From VBOC01 sp035635475 (GTDB lineage: Bacteria > Bacteroidota > Ignavibacteria > UBA10030 > SZUA-254), in contig DASQAZ010000036.1 of assembly GCA_035635475.1 (NCBI GenBank), forward strand, positions 1 through 64,000: a stretch of DNA of 64,000 nucleotides, in the 5' to 3' direction. Below, piece by piece: positions 7,575 to 17,054 of this stretch; position 1 is the stretch's first letter, and the number at the start of each line of letters is the position of its first letter. A program made the position numbers and the translations under genes. The notes under the pieces are model-generated. The model had not been told where the DNA came from and did no database searches. It saw only the letters and a program-made list of their open reading frames with translations.

Positions 7575-9407
7575 TCATTCAACTGTTACGCTTTTTGCAA
7601 GGTTTCGCGGCTGGTCGACGTTGCACCCACGCAGCACCGCGATGTAGTAAGCCAGGAGCTGAAGGGGAATCATCGCAAGGATCGGGTGCAGCATATCAAT
7701 CGTCTTCGGAATGCGGATGACATGGTCGCTGAGCGTATGAATCCATGGGTCATCCTCGTTTGCAACAACGACGACACGCCCGTTCCGCGCCCTGACCTCC
7801 TCGATATTCCCGAGGATCTTCTCGTATGTCTTATCCTTTGGGGCGATCACGACTACAGGCATATCCCGGTCGATGAGTGCGATCGGACCGTGCTTCATCT
7901 CCGCCGCCGGATACCCCTCGGCATGAATATAGGAAATTTCCTTCAGCTTCAGCGCGCCTTCGAGCGCTGCGGGAAAACCGTACCCCCGGCCCAGGTACAG
8001 GAAATTCTGCGCATCCTGAAACTCGCGGGCGTACTTCTGGATGACATCGCTGTGCTCGAGGATCCGCGATACTTTCTCCGGAAGCGATTTTAATTCCCGA
8101 ATGATCGTTTTCCCCTGTTCTTTCGTCAGTCCGCGTTCACGGGCCAACGCGAGCGTGATGAGCGCCAGCACCGAAAGCTGGGAAGTGAAGGCTTTCGTCG
8201 ACGCGACGCCGATTTCCGGACCCGCGTGCAGATAGACGCCCGCGTCGCTCTCTCTTGCCAGCGTGCTGCCCACTACGTTGCAGATCCCGAGGCCGAGCGC
8301 TCCCCGGTTGAGCGCCTCGCGCATTGCCGCGATTGTGTCGGCGGTCTCGCCGCTCTGGCTGATGCAAAAGACGGTATCGCGTTCGTCGAGCATCGGGTCG
8401 CGGTATCGGAATTCCGAGGCATATTCCACCTCAACAGGGAGGCGCGCGTATTGCTCGATCATGTACCTGCCGATGAGTCCGGCATGCCAGGATGTCCCGC
8501 ACCCGGTGAGGATGATTCGCCGCGACGCCAGAATTCGCGGCATGACTTCGCGGAGCCCGCCCAGATTGGCGCGCCCATCGCTCTCGAGGAGCCGGCCGCG
8601 AAGGGCGTCATGGATCGTTTCGGGCTGCTCGTAGATTTCTTTCAGCATGAAATGGGGATAGCCGCACCGTTCGATCGTTTCCAGCTCGAGATCAAGCTCC
8701 GAGACATCCTTTTCGATTTTAACGTTTTCGCGATTCTTAATCACGAGGCCGTTTGCCGTCATGGCGGCCATCTCGCCGTCCGAAAGGTAAATCACCCGAC
8801 GAGTGGCGCCGGCGAGCGCCGTCGGGTCGGATGCGCAAATGTACTCTCCGCTTCCGATGCCGATAACCAGCGGGCTTCCCTTCCTGGCGACGATTAAAGT
8901 GCCGGGTGCATGCGTCGAAATAACGGCAATGCCGTAGGTTCCCTCCACCTGAGCCAGGGCCCGCCGCACGGCGGTCTCGAGGTCATCGGTCGAGCGAAGA
9001 TGTTCTTCAATCAGGTGCACAAGAACTTCGGTGTCCGTTGCGGAAGAGAAACGATGGCCTCCACGTTCGAGGATCGTCCTGAGGGAAGCATGATTTTCAA
9101 TAATACCGTTGTGGATGAGGGCTATCCTCCGCGTGCAATCGGTGTGCGGATGAGCATTCGACTCCGAAGGCACTCCATGCGTTGCCCACCTCGTATGAGC
9201 AATGCCGAGCGTGGCTTTCGGAAGCGAACCGTTGAGCGACTCGGCGAGGTTCTTGACCTTTCCGACGCGCCGGAATGCATGCAATTGATTGTCCGCAACG
9301 ACCGCGATTCCGGCCGAATCGTATCCGCGATATTCGAGATGGCGCAGCCCTTCAAGGAGAATCGGCGCTGCTTCCCTGGTTCCAAGATATCCTACGATGC
9401 CGCACAT
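7575..9407 (-). CDS. glmS: Glutamine--fructose-6-phosphate aminotransferase (isomerising)
   Basis: A 610-residue glucosamine-6-phosphate synthase. It makes the amino-sugar precursor of UDP-GlcNAc for peptidoglycan and polysaccharide. The class II glutaminase domain starts with the nucleophile Cys2 in MCGIVGYLG, and HTRWATHG and HNGIIENH follow. Two SIS domains carry the sugar-binding and isomerase functions (ILTGCGTSWHAG, SQSGETADT, LYLGRGYGFPAALEGALKLKE, AEGYPAAEMKHGPIALID). The chain ends in NLAKSVTVE, the usual C-terminal tail. Downstream of polysaccharide genes on the same strand, it plausibly supplies amino sugar to the WecA-like enzyme. I saw no glmS ribozyme: only 28 bases separate it from the upstream gene. 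Confidence 0.97.
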   Translation of the reverse strand: MCGIVGYLGTREAAPILLEGLRHLEYRGYDSAGIAVVADNQLHAFRRVGKVKNLAESLNGSLPKATLGIAHTRWATHGVPSESNAHPHTDCTRRIALIHNGIIENHASLRTILERGGHRFSSATDTEVLVHLIEEHLRSTDDLETAVRRALAQVEGTYGIAVISTHAPGTLIVARKGSPLVIGIGSGEYICASDPTALAGATRRVIYLSDGEMAAMTANGLVIKNRENVKIEKDVSELDLELETIERCGYPHFMLKEIYEQPETIHDALRGRLLESDGRANLGGLREVMPRILASRRIILTGCGTSWHAGLIGRYMIEQYARLPVEVEYASEFRYRDPMLDERDTVFCISQSGETADTIAAMREALNRGALGLGICNVVGSTLARESDAGVYLHAGPEIGVASTKAFTSQLSVLALITLALARERGLTKEQGKTIIRELKSLPEKVSRILEHSDVIQKYAREFQDAQNFLYLGRGYGFPAALEGALKLKEISYIHAEGYPAAEMKHGPIALIDRDMPVVVIAPKDKTYEKILGNIEEVRARNGRVVVVANEDDPWIHTLSDHVIRIPKTIDMLHPILAMIPLQLLAYYIAVLRGCNVDQPRNLAKSVTVE

Positions 9408-9435
9408 TCGATCACCTTATAATTGAAGCGGTCAT

Positions 9436-9960
9436 TTACGGTCTTCCCGGGGGAGCCGGAAAACTTGAGCCCGGAGGAGGCGGCTCACTGTGATTTTTCG
9501 ACAGTACAATGGCGAGGATTCCCGCGCCCAGGACTGCCGCTCCGGCTCCGATCCACGTGAGGACAGCCGAGCCCCCGGACTCCTCTCCGCCGCTCAGATT
9601 GACCTCGAAAAAGTAATCGCTGCCGGCCAGCCCCTGAGGAAACTCTTTCGCAATGTCCCATTGGATGGTCTTGCCCAATCCGGGCGGAATTCCCGGCCCG
9701 ACATCACCCGTGAGACTCCCCGGAGTATAGATAAATGCCCGATCGCTTTCTTTCCTCAAGCGGACGGATACCTCCAGCTTTGCATCGGCGGGCGCGAGGA
9801 GATCATAATGAATGACGATCTGGTTCTCCGACGATGTGAACTTGACGTTTATTGCCCGGATATCGTCGCCACCGGCCCACGAAACCGTTTGCAATAGAAG
9901 CGAAAGAACCACTATCCAGCGGACCCGCTTTAGTTTCTGATCGAATATTCGCGTCATCAT
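9436..9960 (-). CDS. Exported membrane-anchored beta-sandwich protein, function unknown
   Basis: A 174-residue protein. An N-terminal signal segment (RWIVVLSLLLQTVSWA) precedes a ~90-residue predicted beta-rich domain with IVIHYDLLAPADAKLEVSV, LTGDVGPGIPPGLGKTIQWD and DYFFEVNL. Near the C-terminus is a transmembrane helix (WIGAGAAVLGAGILAIVLS) and then a Pro/Ser/Gly-rich tail. The beta domain pattern (a comparison of predicted modifiers followed by GDVG and a WD before a Pro-Glu) occurs in many uncharacterised FCB-group envelope proteins. It lies between the giant T9SS protein (22 bases) and glmS (28 bases) on one strand and is probably co-transcribed. The start could also be the second Met, one codon on. 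Confidence 0.75.
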   Translation of the reverse strand: MMTRIFDQKLKRVRWIVVLSLLLQTVSWAGGDDIRAINVKFTSSENQIVIHYDLLAPADAKLEVSVRLRKESDRAFIYTPGSLTGDVGPGIPPGLGKTIQWDIAKEFPQGLAGSDYFFEVNLSGGEESGGSAVLTWIGAGAAVLGAGILAIVLSKNHSEPPPPGSSFPAPPGRP

Positions 9961-9982
9961 TCCGGTCCTTTCGGGTTGCGCA

Positions 9983-10230
9983 TTACCTCAGGAGGATCAT
10001 TTTCTTTGTGAGGATCACTCCTCTGTCCGTCAGCAGGCGGGAAAAGTACGTTCCGCTCGCGAGGCTGCCCCCGGTCCCGTCCTTGCCATCCCATGTGAAG
10101 GCATAAAGGCCCGGTTTCAGCGTACCATTATAAAGAGTTCTCACCTGGCGGCCGAGCATATCGAAAACACCCAGCGATACGAATGATTCTGCCGGAATGC
10201 CGATTGAAAGACTTGTCGTTGGATTAAAGG
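9983..10230 (-). other. Type IX secretion C-terminal sorting domain (coding segment)
   Basis: The last ~80 residues of the FN3-repeat protein match the type A T9SS sorting signature: an N-terminal YPNPFNPTT motif, a short strand with a Pro-Ala hinge, LGVFDMLGRQVRTLYNG, a Trp-Asp-Gly-x-Asp turn and a terminal SGTYFSRLLTDRG-x(5)-KKM segment. This is the best taxonomic marker in the window. Confidence 0.85.
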
Positions 10231-13200
10231 GATTCGGGTAGTTGTCCTCGAGCACGAACCTCCTGGGCCGGATCGAACTCAATCGCAGTTTCATCGCTTC
10301 CTCCTTGCCGACGAGTATCTCAAATTTCATCGTGCCACGTGTTTGAACAAACGTGTACGCCGAATCGTGCCGGAGATCTTGCGCTGCACCTCGTTCGTCA
10401 TCCACCAGGTAGACTTCAAGTTTCGGCGGGACTGTCCGAACGCCCGAGAACCGAAGGTGCTGGATTTGCCCGTCAATGGCATGGACATCGAACGGCCACG
10501 ATTCGACATCGCTGATTTCCGGACGGACATCAGTCGCGAAGCTTGAATAAAGCGGATCCCACTCCGGACGCTGGAAGGAGAGTCCGGCCGCGCCGGATAT
10601 CCCGGCCGGTTTCCGGAAATCGAGCGGATCGAGTCCGCGCATCGCCTGCCTTGAGACGCCGAACCAGGCGGCCCGATCAGTAATATCCGGGGATACCAGA
10701 ATGATATTCATTCTCCATTCTCCGTTGCCTGCTCCGGCAGTCGGAGGACTCGAGGATGTTGAGGTATAGGGAACCTTGAGAACCGCGAGATTCGTCGAAT
10801 TGAAGAAATAATACCCGACATACGGATCGAGACGCGGCGATTGCGCAAACGATCCGTTGAAGGAATAGATCGGATCTGTTATGCTATTCGCCGACTGGAC
10901 CGTAGTCCATGCCAACGATGATGTGAAGGGATTCGTAATCAGATTCCACCCGGCGTGCATCGGAATCCGCGCGTTTCCCGACGAATCGAGCGGCGGGGTA
11001 GGAACCGTCCCGCTCACGTTCCACGGTCCATTCTTGATGATCCAGAAGGCGCGCCCAACCGTGAAGCGGAAGGTGGCGCTTCCGTCGTACAGTACGAGAT
11101 AGTCGCTTGGTGCACCGTTGTCCCAGTACGCCTGCCAATCGGTGCCGGAGCTGCCGGAAAGCGAGCTGCTGATCGCCGCGTTGCCCGCCCCCGGTAGCCC
11201 GACGAGTCTGTAATCGGCGGGCTTGAACTGACTGATGTCGGAGTACGCCGGATACTGGACGGTGGCGCTGAGCGAGAATGTGCCCGGGTAAGAAGAGGTC
11301 GCGGTGCTAAAGCTCCAGACCGCGGACCAATCGCTGGTCAGTGCCGCAAGCCCGGCCCGAACCCGCCAATAATAGGTCGTATTGCGCGCGAGCGGCCCCA
11401 CGACTCTCGATGTTCCTGTGATAAGAGAATCGTCCTCCACGATCGGATTAAACGACGCAGTCGTTGAAACCTGGACCTCGTAATCTGTCGCCCCCACCGA
11501 GGAATTCCAGCTCAAGGTTGGACTGACCGGCTGACTGGTGGCGCCATCGGGCGGACTCGAAAGCGTGGGAGGAACCGGCGTGGCGCCCGTTGCAAAGCCC
11601 CATGTCTGCGACCAGTCGCCCCAGGCGCCGGCATTTCGGGCCCTGACCCGCCAGTAATAGATCGTGTTGCTCGTCAGCGGTCCTACCTGTCTGGAGCTTG
11701 CCGCAACGGAAGTATCGTCAAGAACGGACGTGGCAAAGCTTGTCGTCCGGGAGACCTGCAGCCGATAGGCGCTCGCCCCAGAAGCGGGCGTCCACTGCAA
11801 GGTGACGCTTGTAGCCTGATACGTTGCGCCGTTCGGGGGACTGCTCAGATCGGGAGGCGGTGGCGGGGGCGCGGTGGTGGTGAATGCCCAAGGCGCCGTC
11901 CATCCGCTCACACCCCCGGAGTTCCGCGCGCGCACCCGCCAGTAATAGGCGGTGCTGTTCGACAGGGGGCCGACATCGCGCGATGTAACCGTCATGGATG
12001 AGTCTTCGAGTAGAAGGGGGTTGAGCGAGGAACTTGTGGAAAGCTGCAGGTGATAGAAAGCAGCGCCCGAAGAAGTGTTCCACGAGAGTGCCAGGGAAAG
12101 CGGCTGATTTCCGGCTCCGTTAAGAGGGCTTGCGAGCGCCGGAACTGCCGGTGGAGGCGGAGCAACACGCGCCGTCGTGAACTGCCACGTGTTCGACCAG
12201 TCGCTGAGTCCACCTGTGTTTCTTGCCCGGACTCGCCAGAAATATGTCGTGCTGTCGGCCAATGGCCCGACTTGATCCGCGGTGGCGGTCAGGAGAGAAT
12301 CGTTGCGGATGACCACGGTAAACGCCGCGCTCGTCGCGAGCTGGAGCCAGTAGCCCGATGCGCCTGAGACGGTGTTCCAGATCAGTGTCAGGATTGCCGG
12401 CTGGTTCGTCGCGCCATTGGCCGGTGCCTGCAACGTCGGTACGCCCGGGGATGCGGGGCTCGTAGTGAAGGTCCACGCCGGTGACCAGCTGCTCCAACCG
12501 CCCGGATTCCGCGCCTCGACCCGCCAGTAATACGACGTGCTGTTCAAGAGCGGTCCGGATTGGCGCGAGGTATCGGTGATCGTAGAATCATCAATGACCG
12601 TTGTACCAAAGACTGAACTGACCGAAAGCTGGAGCCGATACACCGAGGCACCTGCCGACCGGCTCCACGAAAGCGGCAGGGAAGTGGGTTGCCCCGTTGC
12701 GTTGTTCGGTGGGCTTTGTAGCACCGGTGTTGGCGGCGGCGCAGGGACCGTGGTAAAGCTCCAAACACTCGACCAACCGGTTGTTCCGGCGGCATTCGCG
12801 GCGTCAACCCGCCAATAGTACAGCGTACTCGTCAGTAAGCCATGCGGGGTAGCGGTTGTGCCCGTGATCCCGCTGCTGTCAAAGGTCGTCGAACCGAACG
12901 ACTGATCAGCGGATACCTGGACACGGTATGATGTCGCTCCAGTCGAGGCATTCCAGCTCAGGTTGAGGGTCGTGGGCACGTTTGACGCCCCGTTCGGAGG
13001 CGCGATGAGCGCGGGCGGCCCAGGGAGTGAGGGAACGGTCGTAAAATTCCAGATGCTCGACCAACCGCCCGTTCCTGCGGCGTTCTTTGCGCGAACACGC
13101 CAAAAATACTTTGTCTGGTTTGCCAGCGAGCTAACCTGCCGCGATGTGTCGGCGACGAGAGAGTCATCCAGCACGACACCCACAAAGAGCGAATCAAGCG

Positions 13201-15112
13201 AAACTTGCAGACGATACGAACTCACTGCCGGCAATGCCCTCCACCGAACTGCAAGTGTCGTCGGCTGATCCACGGAGGCGCTGGCGGGAGAGATGAGCGT
13301 TGGAATCCCGGGGGTCGCAGGCAGGATCGTAAAGCTCCAGGGAACCGACCAACTACCCCAGCCTGCGGAATTCCGGGCACTGACGTGCCAGTAATACGTC
13401 GTGTTGTTGGCGAGGGGGCCAACCGATCGTGACGTGCTCACGACCCCGGAATCGTCCACGGCGGAAGTACCGAAGGAAGAATTTGTCGATAGCTGAAGTC
13501 TATACGCGTCGGCGCCTGCGACCGAACCCCAGGATAGCGTCAATGTTGATGGTTGGTTCACGGAACCGTTCGGGGGACTTGTCAGGGCAACCTGATCGGT
13601 CAATGTGAAAAATGCCACATCCCCGCCTTCTCCGGTTCCTGCGCCGTTGAAGGCGACGAGCTTGTAATGGTACTGAGTACTTGGCGAAAGTCCGCGAATG
13701 ACACCGGAGACGTTGACGGGGCTGGTTCCGGCGACGGGACTTTCCACGGCGGTGATTGCGTTGCCATATGCCGTTGTTGTCCCAAATTCGAACTTTGCCT
13801 GAGTCGAGGTCCCGTTCGGATTGACGATTCCCTGAAAGTTTGCGGAAATCGCATCGACGCCCACCGGGGGCTTCGTCGTGGCGGCCGGTGCGGCGCCGGT
13901 GACGAAACTCCAGACAGCCGACCATGGGCCCGCTGCCGACGAATTCAGCCCGCTGACCCGCCAGTAAAACGTCGTGCTGTTAGCGAGCGGACCGACAGCC
14001 TGCGCGGTGCCGGTGATGGTCGAGTCGTCGAACCCGAGTGTTGCGAATGTGGGGCTCATCGATACCTGGAGCCGGTAGCGCGACGCTCCGGAAGCTGCAT
14101 TCCAAGAGACCGTGACCGTGACGGGCTGGTTGGCGGCGCTGTTCGGCGGGCTGAGGAGCGTCGGAGCCGGGGGAGCGGCGGGAACTGTCGCAAAGTACCA
14201 GGCATTCGACCAGGCGCCCTGTCCCCCCGCGTTTTTCGCGCTGACGCGCCAGTAGTAGATGGTGCCGTTCGCCAGCGGCCCAACGCTGCGGGATGTCGCG
14301 GTCAGGGCAGAATCATCAAGGGCGAGAGTGGCAAAGCCCGAGCCGGCCGAGACCTGCAGATGGTAACTTGAGGCGCCCGGAGTGGACGACCAGCTGAGAC
14401 TCACTGTCGGCGGTTGATCTGCGGCCCCGTTCGGAGGCGAGGCGAGATTCGGCGCGGCGGGCGGCGCCGTCGCCGTCGTGAAACTCCGGCTGGCTGACCA
14501 GGAGCTCGCCCCACCGGAATTGGATGCATTCACGCGCCAATAATAATCGAAATTGTTCTGCAGGCCTTGTACCAGGCGGCCGGTCGTCACGAGAGTGGAA
14601 TCATCCACTACCAATGTGGAAAAAACAGGAGAGGCGGATAGCTGCACCCTGTACGAAGTCGCCCCGGAAGAGGCGCCCCATGTCAGCGTCACACTCGTCG
14701 GCACCACCGCCCCGTCGGCGGGGCTCGATGGAACGGGCGACGGCGGAGGCACCGGAACAGTCCCGAAAATCCAGGTATCGGACCATGATGACACGTCTAC
14801 AAGATTCTGCGCTCTCACGCGCCAGTAGTATGTTGTGCTCCGATGAAGGCCGCTGACGTCGGTCGATTGTCCTGCAATCGATGAATCGTGATACACGAGC
14901 GATGTGAACAACGGAGTATCGGAGATCTGCAGCTCGTAGCTGCTCGCACCGAGGACTGCGCGCCAGGCGAACGTGAGCGACGTCGGCTGATTGATGGAGC
15001 TGTCAGCAGGAGACAGGAGCCTGGGCGCCGGAAGCACCTGGGCCATTGTCCTGGGAGCCGCCGCAAGGAACAAGAGGAACAATGCGCAAGAGAGCCGCAC
15101 GGCGGGCATCAT
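9983..15112 (-). CDS. Giant T9SS-secreted protein with twelve FN3-like repeats
   Basis: A ~1709-residue secreted protein. A signal peptide (VRLSCALFLLFLAAAP, cleavage near TMAQ) is followed by twelve ~95-residue FN3-like repeats. Each contains GA-x-x-Y-x-LQ-x-S, a D-S pair, YYWRV-x-A-x-N and W-S-x-x-W-x-F-T. Between repeats 4 and 5 is a divergent module (about 100 residues, GLSPSTQYHYKLVAFNG). A ~330-residue domain of unknown fold follows, and the chain ends with a type A T9SS sorting domain (NYPNPFNPTTSLSIGIP, DMLGRQVRTL, GTYFSRLLTD). It is therefore likely exported by T9SS and anchored at or released from the surface. I start at 15112, five bases after the WecA-like stop; an upstream Met at 15130 would overlap. 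Substrate or partner unknown; adhesion or polysaccharide binding is inference. Confidence 0.88.
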   Translation of the reverse strand: MMPAVRLSCALFLLFLAAAPRTMAQVLPAPRLLSPADSSINQPTSLTFAWRAVLGASSYELQISDTPLFTSLVYHDSSIAGQSTDVSGLHRSTTYYWRVRAQNLVDVSSWSDTWIFGTVPVPPPSPVPSSPADGAVVPTSVTLTWGASSGATSYRVQLSASPVFSTLVVDDSTLVTTGRLVQGLQNNFDYYWRVNASNSGGASSWSASRSFTTATAPPAAPNLASPPNGAADQPPTVSLSWSSTPGASSYHLQVSAGSGFATLALDDSALTATSRSVGPLANGTIYYWRVSAKNAGGQGAWSNAWYFATVPAAPPAPTLLSPPNSAANQPVTVTVSWNAASGASRYRLQVSMSPTFATLGFDDSTITGTAQAVGPLANSTTFYWRVSGLNSSAAGPWSAVWSFVTGAAPAATTKPPVGVDAISANFQGIVNPNGTSTQAKFEFGTTTAYGNAITAVESPVAGTSPVNVSGVIRGLSPSTQYHYKLVAFNGAGTGEGGDVAFFTLTDQVALTSPPNGSVNQPSTLTLSWGSVAGADAYRLQLSTNSSFGTSAVDDSGVVSTSRSVGPLANNTTYYWHVSARNSAGWGSWSVPWSFTILPATPGIPTLISPASASVDQPTTLAVRWRALPAVSSYRLQVSLDSLFVGVVLDDSLVADTSRQVSSLANQTKYFWRVRAKNAAGTGGWSSIWNFTTVPSLPGPPALIAPPNGASNVPTTLNLSWNASTGATSYRVQVSADQSFGSTTFDSSGITGTTATPHGLLTSTLYYWRVDAANAAGTTGWSSVWSFTTVPAPPPTPVLQSPPNNATGQPTSLPLSWSRSAGASVYRLQLSVSSVFGTTVIDDSTITDTSRQSGPLLNSTSYYWRVEARNPGGWSSWSPAWTFTTSPASPGVPTLQAPANGATNQPAILTLIWNTVSGASGYWLQLATSAAFTVVIRNDSLLTATADQVGPLADSTTYFWRVRARNTGGLSDWSNTWQFTTARVAPPPPAVPALASPLNGAGNQPLSLALSWNTSSGAAFYHLQLSTSSSLNPLLLEDSSMTVTSRDVGPLSNSTAYYWRVRARNSGGVSGWTAPWAFTTTAPPPPPPDLSSPPNGATYQATSVTLQWTPASGASAYRLQVSRTTSFATSVLDDTSVAASSRQVGPLTSNTIYYWRVRARNAGAWGDWSQTWGFATGATPVPPTLSSPPDGATSQPVSPTLSWNSSVGATDYEVQVSTTASFNPIVEDDSLITGTSRVVGPLARNTTYYWRVRAGLAALTSDWSAVWSFSTATSSYPGTFSLSATVQYPAYSDISQFKPADYRLVGLPGAGNAAISSSLSGSSGTDWQAYWDNGAPSDYLVLYDGSATFRFTVGRAFWIIKNGPWNVSGTVPTPPLDSSGNARIPMHAGWNLITNPFTSSLAWTTVQSANSITDPIYSFNGSFAQSPRLDPYVGYYFFNSTNLAVLKVPYTSTSSSPPTAGAGNGEWRMNIILVSPDITDRAAWFGVSRQAMRGLDPLDFRKPAGISGAAGLSFQRPEWDPLYSSFATDVRPEISDVESWPFDVHAIDGQIQHLRFSGVRTVPPKLEVYLVDDERGAAQDLRHDSAYTFVQTRGTMKFEILVGKEEAMKLRLSSIRPRRFVLEDNYPNPFNPTTSLSIGIPAESFVSLGVFDMLGRQVRTLYNGTLKPGLYAFTWDGKDGTGGSLASGTYFSRLLTDRGVILTKKMILLR

Positions 15113-15116
15113 GAAC

Positions 15117-17048
15117 TCATCGTTTCGCATACACAAGGACGCCGTCGACTGTTGTTCTCTCCTCATGAGTGCTCATGTTTTCGAGTCGAATCTCGGACCT
15201 CCGGATGCCGATGGCATTGAGGCGTGCGATGGCCTCGATACGCCGCAGGATCTCGGGTTTCACGGTCTGGTCTGCAATCAACAGCTCATCGACTTTCATC
15301 TTGTGCAGCAACCCCTCGAGCTTCCAGTGACCGCCGAAGACAGGGTAGCCATTGACGTTCTTGCCCTCGAGGTCTGCGTCGTCGTCCAGGAATCCAATCG
15401 GGATCAGTTTCGGTGAGGGATCATCCAGGATTTTTTGGAGCAGCAGCATTCCGTCGGTTCCGGCGCCGTAGATGAGTATGCGCTTGCCTCCTTCAAGCTC
15501 CCGGCGTGACAGGTACCTGAGAACGTGGAATGACGCCCGGGTTCCGGCGACCAATGACGCCAGAATGTAAAAATCCAGAATGAGCCCTGTAACACCCAGG
15601 GCGGCGGAAGACCAGGATGTGACCATAAAAAACAGCGCAGTTATTCCCACCGCGGCTGTTGCCGTCTTTAATATGTTCAGCAAGTCTCCCAGCCCGAACA
15701 TCCGGATGGTCTCCCGATAAAGGCCGCATGCACAAAATATGGAAAGCTGCAGGAAACCGGCCATTGCCAAGGAGAAGAAAAATTCGCGACCCGAGTACAG
15801 TTCGTCCGGAGTCGTCAACAAATATGAAGCTGAAAAGGCGATCAATATGTAACAAAGATCGAGAAACGCATGGAAGAGCGTGCGATGCATCAGCGCGGAG
15901 TCATAGATCGGCAGCAGCATGCCGTTTCGAAGCACGGCGATCTCCCGGTACTGAAGTCTCCGCACCCCGACAACCGATGCAATCGAGACCGCAGCAACGA
16001 TGAACGCGTTGGTGCTGCTGTTGCTGACCTGGAGCGCGAACGCGGCGGCGCCGAAGATGCAGGAGACCAGGTACAAGACAAACACCACGGCGCGCTGCGA
16101 TAATCCCTTCGCGATCAACCTGTGGTGGATATGAGCTTTATCGGGTGTGACAATTGTGTGAAGCCTCGCGAGGAGCCCCGCCGGGCCCGAACCTGTCGGG
16201 AGGAGCGACTTCAACATCCGTCTAATCATAGAGAGAAGCGTGTCCATGATCGGCAATCCCAGCGCGAGCAGCGGGACGAGGATGGTAAATGCCGTCGATC
16301 CCTTGGTCGAACTCTGGATGGAAAGCACTGCAAGGGAGAATCCGAGGAAAAGGCTGCCGGAGTCTCCCAGGAAAATCCGCGCCGGGTTGAAATTATATTT
16401 CAGGAAACCGATGAGGGCTCCGGCCAGGGCAAGAGAGATCATCGCAATTGCATAATGTTGAGAGAGGCAGGAAATCGCGCAGACGGTGATCGAAGCGATG
16501 ACGGCGATTCCCGATGCGAGTCCATCGAGGCCGTCGATGAGATTAAAGGCATTCGTCACGCCGACGATCCATAGAACCGTGACGGGAAAATCGAGGATGC
16601 CTAAATCCAGCAGGTTCGAGCCGAGGATATTTGTCACCGATGAAATATGGACCCCGGCGGCGTAAACGGTCGACGCGGCGAGCGCTTGCGCCAGGAATTT
16701 TTGGCCCGCCTTGATCGGCCGTATGTCATCCCAGATTCCCACGGCGAGCATTAGCATAAGCGATCCGATAAGCAGGATTGCCTGGTGCGTTTGAAGCCGG
16801 GAAATTGAGTGCAAGAAGGGATTGATCGGATACAGGATCACCAAAGCCAGAAGAAAGCTGATGTAGATCCCGACACCCCCCAGCCGCGGCATCGGGCGTG
16901 TATGAATCTTTCGTGGGTCCGGCTTGTCGATTGCCCCGACAAGTCCGGCCAGCTTGATGACAAACGGCGTCGCAATCAGCGAAAGAACAAGCGGAATGCC
17001 GAAGGTGAGGACGACGTTGAAGACGGTTCTGACGGTCTCGTTGCTCAT
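15117..17048 (-). CDS. WecA-like polyprenyl-phosphate sugar-1-phosphate transferase fused to a nucleotide-binding domain
   Basis: A 643-residue membrane protein. Residues ~1-350 are a polytopic MraY/WecA-family transferase: DKPDPRKIHTRPMPRLGG, the DDxxD-like WDDIRPIKAG, NAFNLIDGLDGLASG, GDSGSLFLGF and the C-terminal loop KAHIHHRL. The enzyme family loads GlcNAc-1-P or a similar sugar on undecaprenyl phosphate at the inner membrane. Residues ~385-510 add four further membrane helices. From ~515 a Rossmann-like domain begins with KRILIYGAGTDGMLLLQKIL and continues with IPIGFLDDDADLEGK and VDELLIA, as in the CoA/NAD-binding front part of FlaA1/CapD-type proteins. The sugar epimerase/dehydratase catalytic part (TxxK, YxxxK) is missing. 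Six bases after the PorV/PorQ-like gene and five before the T9SS protein. Likely initiates the polysaccharide. Confidence 0.9.
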   Translation of the reverse strand: MSNETVRTVFNVVLTFGIPLVLSLIATPFVIKLAGLVGAIDKPDPRKIHTRPMPRLGGVGIYISFLLALVILYPINPFLHSISRLQTHQAILLIGSLMLMLAVGIWDDIRPIKAGQKFLAQALAASTVYAAGVHISSVTNILGSNLLDLGILDFPVTVLWIVGVTNAFNLIDGLDGLASGIAVIASITVCAISCLSQHYAIAMISLALAGALIGFLKYNFNPARIFLGDSGSLFLGFSLAVLSIQSSTKGSTAFTILVPLLALGLPIMDTLLSMIRRMLKSLLPTGSGPAGLLARLHTIVTPDKAHIHHRLIAKGLSQRAVVFVLYLVSCIFGAAAFALQVSNSSTNAFIVAAVSIASVVGVRRLQYREIAVLRNGMLLPIYDSALMHRTLFHAFLDLCYILIAFSASYLLTTPDELYSGREFFFSLAMAGFLQLSIFCACGLYRETIRMFGLGDLLNILKTATAAVGITALFFMVTSWSSAALGVTGLILDFYILASLVAGTRASFHVLRYLSRRELEGGKRILIYGAGTDGMLLLQKILDDPSPKLIPIGFLDDDADLEGKNVNGYPVFGGHWKLEGLLHKMKVDELLIADQTVKPEILRRIEAIARLNAIGIRRSEIRLENMSTHEERTTVDGVLVYAKR

Positions 17049-17054
17049 CGTGGT

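Noticed and set aside
9408..9435. A glmS ribozyme/riboswitch upstream of glmS
   Set aside because: The gap to the upstream gene is only 28 bases, too short for the ribozyme, and no core motif is visible.
9983..15112. CRISPR array or DNA tandem repeat in the repetitive giant gene
   Set aside because: The ~285-base periodicity comes from protein repeats that have diverged; there are no identical short repeats with regular spacers.
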